From Clusia tigrina (Eukaryota; Arthropoda; Insecta; Diptera; Clusiidae), in assembly GCA_920105625.2 (NCBI GenBank), contig OV050032.1:102098542-102162541 (forward strand): a stretch of DNA of 64,000 nt. Reading direction: 5' to 3'. A program made the position numbers and the translations under genes. The number at the start of each line of letters is the position of its first letter. Position 1 is the first letter of the stretch. The notes under the pieces are model-generated. The model was not told where the DNA came from, did no database searches, and worked only from the letters and a program-made list of their open reading frames with translations. Of this stretch, positions 10,226-23,100 are shown one piece after another.

Positions 10226-13200
10226 ACAAGCATTTGTATGTTGCAAACTTTGATAGGTGTAGGACGTCCCGTAAAGAAGTTAGGTGCGTTTGAAGTTTTA
10301 TCAGTGTTTGATTTGGGACTCTAGGGTAGCATAGCTTTGAGCGATAACTTAAATTGACAAGATGCTCGAGTACTTTATTGTTAAAATTTTTCAAGGTTCT
10401 ATGACGCTCCAGTAAAAAGTTACAAGCATTTGAATGTTGCAAACTTTGATAGGTGTAGGACGTACCCTATAGAAGTTAGGGCCATTTGAAGTTTTATCAG
10501 TGTTTGATTTGGGACTCAAGGGTAGCATAGCTTTGAGCGATGGCTTAAATTGACAAGATGCTCGAGCACTTTATTGTTACAAAATTTCAAGGTTTTATGA
10601 CGCTCCAGTAAAAAGTTACAAGCATTTGTATGTTGCAAACTTTGATAGGTGTAGGACGTACCGTAAAGAAGTTAGGGGCGTTTGAAGTTTTATCAGTGTT
10701 TGATTTGGGACTCTAGGGTAGCATAGCTTTGACCGATAACTTAAATTGACAAGATGCTCGAGTACTTTATTGTTAAAATTTTTCAAGGTTTTATGACGCT
10801 CCAGTAAAAAGTTACAAGCATTTGAATGTTGCAAACTTTGATAGGTGTAGGACGTACCGTAAAGAAGTTAGGGGCGTTTGAAGTTTTATCAGTGTTTGAT
10901 TTGGGACCCTAGGGTAGCATAGCTTTGAGCGATGGCTTAAAGTGACAAGAGGCTCGAGTACTTCATTGTTACAAAATTTCAAGGTTTTATGACGCTCCAG
11001 TAAAAAGTTACAAGCATTTGAATGTTGCAAACTTTGATAGGTGTAGGACGTACCGTATAGAAGTTAGAGCCATTTGAAGTTTTATCAGTGTTTGATTTGG
11101 GACTCTAGGGTAGCATAGCTTTGAGCGATAGCTTAAATTGACAAGAGGCTCGGGTACTTCATTGTTACAAAATTTCAAGGTTTTATGACGCTCCAGTAAA
11201 AAGTTACAAGCATTTGTATGTTGCAAACTTTGATAGGTGTAGGACGTCCCGTAAAGAAGTTAGGTGCGTTTGAAGTTTTATCAGTGTTTGATTTGGGACT
11301 CTAGGGTAGCATAGCTTTGAGCGATAACTTAAATTGACAAGATGCTCGAGTACTTTATTGTTAAAATTTTTCAAGGTTTTATGACGCTCCAGTAAAAAGT
11401 TACAAGCATTTGAATGTTGCAAACTTTGATAGGTGTAGGACGTACCCTATAGAAGTTAGGGCCATTTGAAGTTTTATCAGTGTTTGATTTGGGACTCAAG
11501 GGTAGCATAGCTTTGAGCGATGGCTTAAATTGACAAGATGCTCGAGTACTTTATTGTTACAAAATTTCAAGGTTTTATGACGCTCCAGTAAAAAGTTACA
11601 AGCATTTGTATGTTGCAAACTTTGATAGGTATAGGACGTACCGTATAGAAGTTAGGGGCGTTTGAAGTTTTATCAGTGTTTGATTTGGGACTCTAGGGTA
11701 GCATAGCTTTGCGCGATAGCTTAAATTGACAAGAGGCCCGGGTACTTTATTGTTACAAAATTTTAAGGTTTTATGACGCTCCAGTAAAAAGTTACAAGCA
11801 TTTGAATGTTGCAAACTTTGATAGGTGTAGGACGTACCCTATAGAAGTTAGGGCCATTTGAAGTTTTATCAGTGTTTGATTTGGGACTCTAGGGTAGCAT
11901 AGCTTTGAGCGATGGCTTAAATTGACAAGAGGCTCGAGTACTTTATTGTTACAAAATTTCAAGGTTTTATGACGCTCCAGTAAAAAGTTACAAGCATGTG
12001 AATGTTGCCAACATTGATAGGTGTAGGACGTACCGTAAAGACGTTAGGGGCGTTTGAAGTTTTATCAGTGTTTGATTTGGGACTCTAGGGTAGCATAGCT
12101 TTGAGCGATGGCTTAAATTGACAAGAGGCTCGAGTACTTTATTGTTACAAAATTTCAAGGTTTTATGACGCTCCAGTAAAAAGTTACAAGCATTTGAATG
12201 TTGCCAACTTTGATAGGTGTAGGACGTACCGTATAGAAGTTAGAGCCATTTGAAGTTTTATCAGTGTTTGATTTGGGACTCTAGGGTAGCATAGCTTTGA
12301 GCGATAGCTTAAATTGACAAGAGGCTCGGGTACTTCATTGTTACAAAATTTCAAGGGTTTATGACGCTCCAGTAAAAAGTTACAAGCATTTGTATGTTGC
12401 AAACTTTGATAGGTGTAGGACGTCCCGTAAAGAAGTTAGGTGCGTTTGAAGTTTTATCAGTGTTTGATTTGGGACTCTAGGGTAGCATAGCTTTGAGCGA
12501 TAACTTAAATTGACAAGATGCTCGAGTACTTTATTGTTAAAATTTTTCAAGGTTCTATGACGCTCCAGTAAAAAGTTACAAGCATTTGAATGTTGCAAAC
12601 TTTGATAGGTGTAGGACGTACCCTATAGAAGTTAGGGCCATTTGAAGTTTTATCAGTGTTTGATTTGGGACTCAAGGGTAGCATAGCTTTGAGCGATGGC
12701 TTAAATTGACAAGATGCTCGAGCACTTTATTGTTACAAAATTTCAAGGTTTTATGACGCTCCAGTAGAAAGTTACAAGCATTTGTATGTTGCAAACTTTG
12801 ATAGGTGTAGGACGTACCGTAAAGAAGTTAGGGGCGTTTGAAGTTTTATCAGTGTTTGATTTGGGACTCTAGGGTAGCATAGCTTTGACCGATAACTTAA
12901 ATTGACAAGATGCTCGAGTACTTTATTGTTAAAATTTTTCAAGGTTTTATGACGCTCCAGTAAAAAGTTACAAGCATTTGAATGTTGCAAACTTTGATAG
13001 GTGTAGGACGTACCGTAAAGAAGTTAGGGGCGTTTGAAGTTTTATCAGTGTTTGATTTGGGACTCAATGGTAGCATAGCTTTGAGCGATAACTTAAATTG
13101 ACAAGAGGCTCGAGTACTTTATTGTTACAAAATTTCAAGGTTTTATGACGCTCCAGTAAAAAGTTACAAGCATTTGAATGTTGCAAACTTTGATAGGTGT

Positions 13201-13750
13201 AGGACGTACCGTATAGAAGTTAGAGCCATTTGAAGTTTTATCAGTGTTTGATTTGGGACTCTAGGGTAGCATAGCTTTGAGCGATAGCTTAAATTGACAA
13301 GAGGCTCGGGTACTTCATTGTTACAAAATTTCAAGGTTTTATGACGCTCCAGTAAAAAGTTACAAGCATTTGTATGTTGCAAACTTTGATAGGTGTAGGA
13401 CGTCCCGTAAAGAAGTTAGGTGCGTTTGAAGTTTTATCAGTGTTTGATTTGGGACTCTAGGGTAGCATAGCTTTGAGCGATAACTTAAATTGACAAGATG
13501 CTCGAGTACTTTATTGTTAAAATTTTTCAAGGTTTTATGACGCTCCAGTAAAAAGTTACAAGCATTTGAATGTTGCAAACTTTGATAGGTGTAGGACGTA
13601 CCCTATAGAAGTTAGGGCCATTTGAAGTTTTATCAGTGTTTGATTTGGGACTCAAGGGTAGCATAGCTTTGAGCGGTGGCTTAAATTGACAAGATGCTCG
13701 AGTACTTTATTGTTACAAAATTTCAAGGTTTTATGACGCTCCAGTAAAAA
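10226..13750. repeat. Higher-order repeat, 2156 bp (11 monomers), partial pair
   Basis: The monomers at 10224, 10616, 11008 and 11204 recur at 12380, 12772, 13164 and 13360, an offset of 2156 bp or 11 x 196. Similarity weakens after about 11.5 kb in the first copy. The second copy contains the empty-site equivalent of the retrotransposon insertion at 12370-12381. Confidence 0.75.
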
Positions 13751-16700
13751 GTTACAAGCATTTGTATGTTGCAAACTTTGATAGGTGTAGGATGTACCGT
13801 AAATAAGTTAGGGGCGTTTGAAGTTTTATCAGTGTTTGATTTGGGACTCTAGGGTAGCATAGCTTTGAGCGATAGCTTAAATTGACAAGAGGCTCGGGTA
13901 CTTCATTGTTACAAAATTTCAAGGTTTTATGACGCTCCAGTAAAAAGTTACAAGCATTTGTATGTTGCAAACTTTGATAGGTGTAGGACGTCCGTAAAGA
14001 AGTTAGGTGCGTTTGAAGTTTTATCAGTGTTTGATTTGGGACTCTAGGGTAGCATAGCTTTGAGCGATAACTTAAATTGACAAGATGCTCGAGTACTTTA
14101 TTGTTAAAATTTTTCAAGGTTTTATGACGCTCCAGTAAAAAGTTACAAGCATTTGAATGTTGCAAACTTTGATAGGTGTAGGACGTGCCCTATAGAAGTT
14201 AGAGCCATTTGAAGTTTTATCAGTGTTTGATTTGGGACTCAAGGGTAGCATAGCTTTGAGCGATGGCTTAAATTGACAAGATGCTCGAGTACTTTATTGT
14301 TACAAAATTTCAAGGTTTTATGACGCTCCAGTAAAAAGTTACAAGCATTTGTATGTTGCAAACTTTGACAGGTATAGGACGTACCGTAAAGAAGTTAGGG
14401 GCGTTTGAAGTTTTATCAGTGCTTGATTTGGGACTCTAGGGTAGCATAGCTTTGCGCGATAGCTTAAATTGACAAGAGGCCCGGGTACTTTATTGTTACA
14501 AAATTTTAAGTTTTTATGACGCTCCAGTAAAAAGTTACAAGCATTTGTATGTTGCAAACTTTGATAGGTGTAGGACGTACCGTATAGAAGTTAGAGCCAT
14601 TTGAAGTTTTATCAGTGTTTGATTTTGGACTCTAGGGTAGCATAGCTTTGAGCGATAGCTTAAATTGACAAGAGGCTCGGGTACTTCATTGTTACAAAAT
14701 TTCAAGGTTTTATGACGCTCCAGTAAAAATTTACAAGCATTTGAATGTTGCCAACTTTGATAGGTGTAGGACGTACCGTATAGAAGTTAGAGCCATTTGA
14801 AGTTTTATCAGTGTTTGATTTGGGTCTCTAGGGTAGCATAGCTTTGAGCGATAGCTTAAATTGACAAGAGGCTCGGGTACTTCATTGTTACAAAATTTCA
14901 AGGTTTTATGACGCTCCAGTAAAAAGTTACAAGCATTTGTATGTTGCAAACTTTGATAGGTGTAGGACGTCCCGTAAAGAAGTTAGGTGCGTTTGAAGTT
15001 TTATCAGTGTTTGATTTGGGACTCTAGGGTAGCATAGCTTTGAGCGATAACTTAAATTGACAAGATGCTCGAGTACTTTATTGTTAAAATTTTTCAAGGT
15101 TCTATGACGCTCCAGTAAAAAGTTACAAGCATTTGAATGTTGCAAACTTTGATAGGTGTAGGACGTACCCTATAGAAGTTAGGGCCATTTGAAGTTTTAT
15201 CAGTGTTTGATTTGGGACTCAAGGGTAGCATAGCTTTGAGCGGTGGCTTAAATTGACAAGATGCTCAAGTACTTTATTGTTACAAAATTTCAAGGTTTTA
15301 TGACGCTCCAGTAAAAAGTTACAAGCATTTGTATGTTGCAAACTTTGAGAGGTGTAGGACGTACCGTAAAGAAGTTAGGGGCGTTTGAAGTTTTATCAGT
15401 GTTTGATTTGGGACTCTAGGGTAGCATAGCTTTGACCGATAACTTAAATTGACAAGATGCTCGAGTACTTTATTGTTAAAATTTTTCAAGGTTTTATGAC
15501 GCTCCAGTAAAAAGTTACAAGCATTTGAATGTTGCAAACTTTGATAGGTGTAGGACGTACCGTAAAGAAGTTAGGGGCGTTTGAAGTTTTATCAGTGTTT
15601 GATTTGGGACCCTAGGGTAGCATAGCTTTGAGCGATGGCTTAAATTGACAAGAGGCTCGAGTACTTTATTGTTACAAAATTTCAAGGTTTTATGACGCTC
15701 CAGTAAAAAGTTACAAGCATTTGAATGTTGCCAACTTTGATAGGTGTAGGACGTACCGTATAGAAGTTAGAGCCATTTGAAGTTTTATCAGTGTTTGATT
15801 TGGGACTCTAGGGTAGTATAGCTTTGAGCGATAGCTTAAATTGACAAGAGGCTCGGGTACTTCATTGTTACAAAATTTCAAGGTTTTATGACGCTCCAGT
15901 AAAAAGTTACAAGCATTTGTATGTTGCAAACTTTGATAGGTGTAGGACGTCCCGTAAAGAAGTTAGGTGCGTTTGAAGTTTTATCAGTGTTTGATTTGGG
16001 ACTCTAGGGTTGCATAGCTTTGAGCGATAACTTAAATTGACAAGATGCTCGAGTACTTTATTGTTAAAATTTTTCAAGGTTTTATGACGCTCCAGTAAAA
16101 AGTTACAAGCATTTGAATGTTGCAAACTTTGATAGGTGTAGGACGTACCCTATAGAAGTTAGGGCCATTTGAAGTTTTATCAGTGTTTGATTTGGGACTC
16201 TAGGGTAGCATAGCTTTGAGCGATAACTTAAATTGACAAGATGCTCGAGTACTTTATTGTTAAAATTTTTCAAGGTTTTATGACGCTCCAGTAAAAAGTT
16301 ACAAGCATTTGTATGTTGCAAACTTTGATAGGTGTAGGACGTCCCGTAAAGAAGTTAGGTGCGTTTGAAGTTTTATCAGTGTTTGATTTGGGACTCTAGG
16401 GTAGCATAGCTTTGACCGATAACTTAAATTGACAAGATGCTCGAGTACTTTATTGTTAAAATTTTTCAAGGTTTTATGACGCTCCAGTAAAAAGTTACAA
16501 GCATTTGTATGTTGCAAACTTTGATAGGTGTAGGACGTCCCGTAAAGAAGTTAGGTGCGTTTGAAGTTTTATCAGTGTTTGATTTGGGACTCTAGGGTAG
16601 CATAGCTTTGACCGATAACTTAAATTGACAAGATGCTCGAGTACTTTATTGTTAAAATTTTTCAAGGTTTTATGACGCTCCAGTAAAAAGTTACAAGCAT

Positions 16701-19000
16701 TTGAATGTTGCAAACTTTGATAGGTGTAGGACGTACCGTAAAGAAGTTAGGGGCGTTTGAAGTTTTATCAGTGTTTGATTTGGGACCCTAGGGTAGCATA
16801 GCTTTGAGCGATGGCTTAAATTGACAAGATGCTCGAGTACTTTATTGTTACAAAATTTCAAGGTTTTATGACGCTCCAGTAAAAAGTTACAAGCATTTGT
16901 ATGTTGCAAACTTTGATAGGTGTAGGATGTACCGTAAAGAAGTTAGGGGCGTTTGAAGTTTTATCAGTGTTTGATTTGGGACTCTAGGGTAGCATAGCTT
17001 TGAGCGATAGCTTAAATTGACAAGAGGCTCGGGTACTTCATTGTTACAAAATTTCAAGGTTTTATGACGCTCCAGTAAAAAGTTACAAGCATTTGTATGT
17101 TGCAAACTTTGATAGGTGTAGGACGTCCGTAAAGAAGTTAGGTGCGTTTGAAGTTTTATCAGTGTTTGATTTGGGACTCTAGGGTAGCATAGCTTTGAGC
17201 GATAACTTAAATTGACAAGATGCTCGAGTACTTTATTGTTAAAATTTTTCAAGGTTTTATGACGCTCCAGTAAAAAGTTACAAGCATTTGAATGTTGCAA
17301 ACTTTGATAGGTGTAGGACGTGCCCTATAGAAGTTAGGGCCATTTGAAGTTTTATCAGTGTTTGATTTGGGACTCAAGGGTAGCATAGCTTTGAGCGATG
17401 GCTTAAATTGACAAGATGCTCGAGTACTTTATTGTTACAAAATTTCAAGGTTTTATGACGCTCCAGTAAAAAGTTACAAGCATTTGTATGTTGCAAACTT
17501 TGACAGGTATAGGACGTACCGTAAAGAAGTTAGGGGCGTTTGAAGTTTTATCAGTGTTTGATTTGGGACTCTAGGGTAGCATAGCTTTGCGCGATAGCTT
17601 AAATTGACAAGAGGCCCGGGTACTTTATTGTTACAAAATTTTAAGGTTTTATGACGCTCCAGTAAAAAGTTACAAGCATTTGTATGTTGCAAACTTTGAT
17701 AGGTGTAGGACGTACCGTATAGAAGTTAGAGCCATTTGAAGTTTTATCAGTGTTTGATTTTGGACTCTAGGGTAGCATAGCTTTGAGCGATAGCTTAAAT
17801 TGACAAGAGGCTCGGGTACTTCATTGTTACAAAATTTCAAGGTTTTATGACGCTCCAGTAAAAATTTACAAGCATTTGAATGTTGCCAACTTTGATAGGT
17901 GTAGGACGTACCGTATAGAAGTTAGAGCCATTTGAAGTTTTATCAGTGTTTGATTTGGGTCTCTAGGGTAGCATAGCTTTGAGCGATAGCTTAAATTGAC
18001 AAGAGGCTCGGGTACTTCATTGTTACAAAATTTCAAGGTTTTATGACGCTCCAGTAAAAAGTTACAAGCATTTGTATGTTGCAAACTTTGATAGGTGTAG
18101 GACGTCCCGTAAAGAAGTTAGGTGCGTTTGAAGTTTTATCAGTGTTTGATTTGGGACTCTAGGGTAGCATAGCTTTGAGCGATAACTTAAATTGACAAGA
18201 TGCTCGAGTACTTTATTGTTAAAATTTTTCAAGGTTCTATGACGCTCCAGTAAAAAGTTACAAGCATTTGAATGTTGCAAACTTTGATAGGTGTAGGACG
18301 TACCCTATAGAAGTTAGGGCCATTTGAAGTTTTATCAGTGTTTGATTTGGGACTCAAGGGTAGCATAGCTTTGAGCGGTGGCTTAAATTGACAAGATGCT
18401 CGAGTACTTTATTGTTACAAAATTTCAAGGTTTTATGACGCTCCAGTAAAAAGTTACAAGCATTTGTATGTTGCAAACTTTGAGAGGTGTAGGACGTACC
18501 GTAAAGAAGTTAGGGGCGTTTGAAGTTTTATCAGTGTTTGATTTGGGACTCTAGGGTAGCATAGCTTTGACCGATAACTTAAATTGACAAGATGCTCGAG
18601 TACTTTATTGTTAAAATTTTTCAAGGTTTTATGACGCTCCAGTAAAAAGTTACAAGCATTTGAATGTTGCAAACTTTGATAGGTGTAGGACGTACCGTAA
18701 AGAAGTTAGGGGCGTTTGAAGTTTTATCAGTGTTTGATTTGGGACCCTAGGGTAGCATAGCTTTGAGCGATGGCTTAAATTGACAAGAGGCTCGAGTACT
18801 TTATTGTTACAAAATTTCAAGGTTTTATGACGCTCCAGTAAAAAGTTACAAGCATTTGAATGTTGCCAACTTTGATAGGTGTAGGACGTACCGTATAGAA
18901 GTTAGAGCCATTTGAAGTTTTATCAGTGTTTGATTTTAGACTCTAGGGTAGTATAGCTTTGAGCGATAGCTTAAATTGACAAGAGACTCGGGTACTTCAT
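13750..19000. repeat. Higher-order repeat, 3135 bp, two copies
   Basis: Monomers at 13752, 14339, 14731, 14927 and 15319 recur at 16887, 17474, 17866, 18062 and 18454. The offset is 16 x 196 minus 1. The missing base is a shared deletion (GACGTCCGTAAAG in place of GACGTCCCGTAAAG) near 13990 and again near 17125. It brings two neighbouring minus-strand frames into one 137-codon frame. The shared deletion shows that the two blocks descend from one ancestor. Confidence 0.88.
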
Positions 19001-20199
19001 TGTTACAAAATTTCAAGGTTTTATGACGCTCCAGTAAAAAGTTACAAGCATTTGTATGTTGCAAACTTTGATAGGTGTAGGACGTCCCGTAAAGAAGTTA
19101 GGTGCGTTTGAAGTTTTATCAGTGTTTGATTTGGGACTCTAGGGTAGCATAGCTTTGAGCGATAACTTAAATTGACAAGATGCTCGAGTACTTTATTGTT
19201 AAAATTTTTCAAGGTTTTATGACGCTCCAGTAAAAAGTTACAAGCATTTGAATGTTGCAAACTTTGATAGGTGTAGGACGTACCCTATAGAAGTTAGGGC
19301 CATTTGAAGTTTTATCAGTGTTTGATTTGGGACTCAAGGGTAGCATAGCTTTGAGCGATGGCTTAAATTGACAAGATGCTCGAGTACTTTATTGTTACAA
19401 AATTTCAAGGTTTTATGACGCTCCAGTAAAAAGTTACAAGCATTTGTATGTTGCAAACTTTGATAGGTGTAGGACGTACCATATAGAAGTTAGAACCATT
19501 TGAAGTTTTATCTTTGTTTGATTTGGGACTCTAGGGTAGCATAGCTTTGAGCGATAGCTTAAATTGACAAGAGGCTCGGGTACTTTATTGTTACAAAATT
19601 TCAAGGTTTTATGACGCTCCAGTAAAAAGTTACAAGCATTTGTATGTTGCAAACTTTGATAGGTGTAGGACGTACCCTATAGAAGTTAGAGCCATTTGAA
19701 GTTTTATCAGTGTTTGATTTGGGACTCTAGGGTAGCATAGCTTTGAGCGATAGCTTAAATTGACAAGAGGCTCGGGTACTTCATTGTTACAAAATTTCAA
19801 GGTTTTATGACGCTCCAGTAAAAAGTTACAAGCATTTGAATGTTGCAAACTTTGATAGGTGTAGGACGTACCGTATAGAAGTTAGAGCCATTTGAAGTTT
19901 TATCAGTGTTTGATTTGGGACTCTAGGGTAGCATAGCTTTGAGCGATGGCTTAAATTGACAAGATGCTCGAGTACTTTATTGTTACAAAATTTCAAGGTT
20001 TTATGACGCTCCAGTAAAAAGTTACAAGCATTTGAATGTTGCAAACTTTGATAGGTGTAGGACGTACCCTATAGAAGTTAGGGCCATTTGAAGTTTTATC
20101 AGTGTTTGATTTGGGACTCAAGGGTAGCATAGCTTTGAGCGATGGCTTAAATTGACAAGATGCTCGAGTACTTTATTGTTACAAAATTTCAAGGTTTTA

Positions 20200-23100
20200 T
20201 GACGCTCCAGTAAAAAGTTACAAGCATGTGAATGTTGCCAACTTTGATAGGTGTAGGACGTACCGTAAAGAAGTTAGGGGCGTTTGAAGTTTTATCAGTG
20301 TTTGATTTGGGACTCTAGGGTAGCATAGCTTTGAGCGATAACTTAAATTGACAAGATGCTCGAGTACTTTATTGTTAAAATTTTTCAAGGTTTTATGACG
20401 CTCCAGTAAAAAGTTACAAGCATTTGAATGTTGCAAACTTTGATAGGTGTAGGACGTACCCTATAGAAGTTAGGGCCATTTGAAGTTTTATCAGTGTTTG
20501 ATTTGGGACTCAAGGGTAGCATAGCTTTGAGCGATGGCTTAAATTGACAAGATGCTCGAGTACTTTATTGTTACAAAATTTCAAGGTTTTATGACGCTCC
20601 AGTAAAAAGTTACAAGCATTTGTATGTTGCAAACTTTGATAGGTGTAGGACGTACCATATAGAAGTTAGAACCATTTGAAGTTTTATCTTTGTTTGATTT
20701 GGGACTCTAGGGTAGCATAGCTTTGAGCGATAGCTTAAATTGACAAGAGGCTCGAGTACTTTATTGTTACAAAATTTCAAGGTTTTATGACGCTCCAGTA
20801 AAAAGTTACAAGCATTTGTATGTTGCAAACTTTGATAGGTGTAGGACGTACCGTATAGAAGTTAGAGCCATTTGAAGTTTTATCAGTGTTTGATTTTGGA
20901 CTCTAGGGTAGCATAGCTTTGAGCGATAGCTTAAATTGACAAGAGGCTCGGGTACTTCATTGTTACAAAATTTCAAGGTTTTATGACGCTCCAGTAAAAA
21001 GTTACAAGCATTTGAATGTTGCAAACTTTGATAGGTGTAGGACGTACCGTATAGAAGTTAGAGCCATTTGAAGTTTTATCAGTGTTTGATTTGGGACTCT
21101 AGGGTAGCATAGCTTTGAGCGATGGCTTAAATTGACAAGATGCTCGAGTACTTTATTGTTACAAAATTTCAAGGTTTTATGACGCTCCAGTAAAAAGTTA
21201 CAAGCATTTGAATGTTGCAAACTTTGATAGGTGTAGGACGTACCCTATAGAAGTTAGGGCCATTTGAAGTTTTATCAGTGTTTGATTTGGGACTCAAGGG
21301 TAGCATAGCTTTGAGCGATGGCTTAAATTGACAAGATGCTCGAGTACTTTATTGTTACAAAATTTCAAGGTTTTATGACGCTCCAGTAAAAAGTTACAAG
21401 CATGTGAATGTTGCCAACTTTGATAGGTGTAGGACGTACCGTAAAGAAGTTAGGGGCGTTTGAAGTTTTATCAGTGTTTGATTTGGGACTCTAGGGTAGC
21501 ATAGCTTTGAGCGATGGCTTAAATTGACAAGAGGCTCGAGTACTTTATTGTTACAAAATTTCAAGGTTTTATGACGCTCCAGTAAAAAGTTACAAGCATT
21601 TGAATGTTGCCAACTTTGATAGGTGTAGGACGTACCGTATAGAAGTTAGAGCCATTTGAAGTTTTATCAGTGTTTGATTTGGGACTCTAGGGTAGCATAG
21701 CTTTGAGCGATAGCTTAAATTGACAAGAGGCTAGGGTACTTCATTGTTACAAAATTTCAAGGGTTTATGACGCTCCAGTAAAAAGTTACAAGCATTTGTA
21801 TGTTGCAAACTTTGATAGGTGTAGGACGTCCCGTAAAGAAGTTAGGTGCGTTTGAAGTTTTATCAGTGTTTGATTTGGGACTCTAGGGTAGCATAGCTTT
21901 GAGTGATAACTTAAATTGACAAGATGCTCGAGTACTTTATTGTTAAAATTTTTCAAGGTTCTATGACGCTCCAGTAAAAAGTTACAAGCATTTGAATGTT
22001 GCAAACTTTGATAGGTGTAGGACGTACCCTATAGAAGTTAGGGCCATTTGAAGTTTTATCAGTGTTTGATTTGGGACTCAAGGGTAGCATAGCTTTGAGC
22101 GATGGCTTAAATTGACAAGATGCTCGAGCACTTTATTGTTACAAAATTTCAAGGTTTTATGACGCTCCAGTAAAAAGTTACAAGCATTTGTATGTTGCAA
22201 ACTTTGATAGGTGTAGGACGTCCCGTAAAGAAGTTAGGTGCGTTTGAAGTTTTATCAGTGTTTGATTTGGGACTCTAGGGTAGCATAGCTTTGAGCGATA
22301 ACTTAAATTGACAAGATGCTCGAGTACTTTATTGTTAAAATTTTTCAAGGTTCTATGACGCTCCAGTAAAAAGTTACAAGCATTTGAATGTTGCAAACTT
22401 TGATAGGTGTAGGACGTACCCTATAGAAGTTAGGGCCATTTGAAGTTTTATCAGTGTTTGATTTGGGACTCAAGGGTAGCATAGCTTTGAGCGGTGGCTT
22501 AAATTGACAAGATGCTCGAGTACTTTATTGTTACAAAATTTCAAGGTTTTATGACGCTCCAGTAAAAAGTTACAAGCATTTGTATGTTGCAAACTTTGAG
22601 AGGTGTAGGACGTACCGTAAAGAAGTTAGGGGCGTTTGAAGTTTTATCAGTGTTTGATTTGGGACTCTAGGGTAGCATAGCTTTGACCGATAACTTAAAT
22701 TGACAAGATGCTCGAGTACTTTATTGTTAAAATTTTTCAAGGTTTTATGACGCTCCAGTAAAAAGTTACAAGCATTTGAATGTTGCAAACTTTGATAGGT
22801 GTAGGACGTACCGTAAAGAAGTTAGGGGCGTTTGAAGTTTTATCAGTGTTTGATTTGGGACCCTAGGGTAGCATAGCTTTGAGCGATGGCTTAAATTGAC
22901 AAGAGGCTCGAGTACTTTATTGTTACAAAATTTCAAGGTTTTATGACGCTCCAGTAAAAAGTTACAAGCATTTGAATGTTGCCAACTTTGATAGGTGTAG
23001 GACGTACCGTATAGAAGTTAGAGCCATTTGAAGTTTTATCAGTGTTTGATTTGGGACTCTAGGGTAGTATAGCTTTGAGCGATAGCTTAAATTGACAAGA

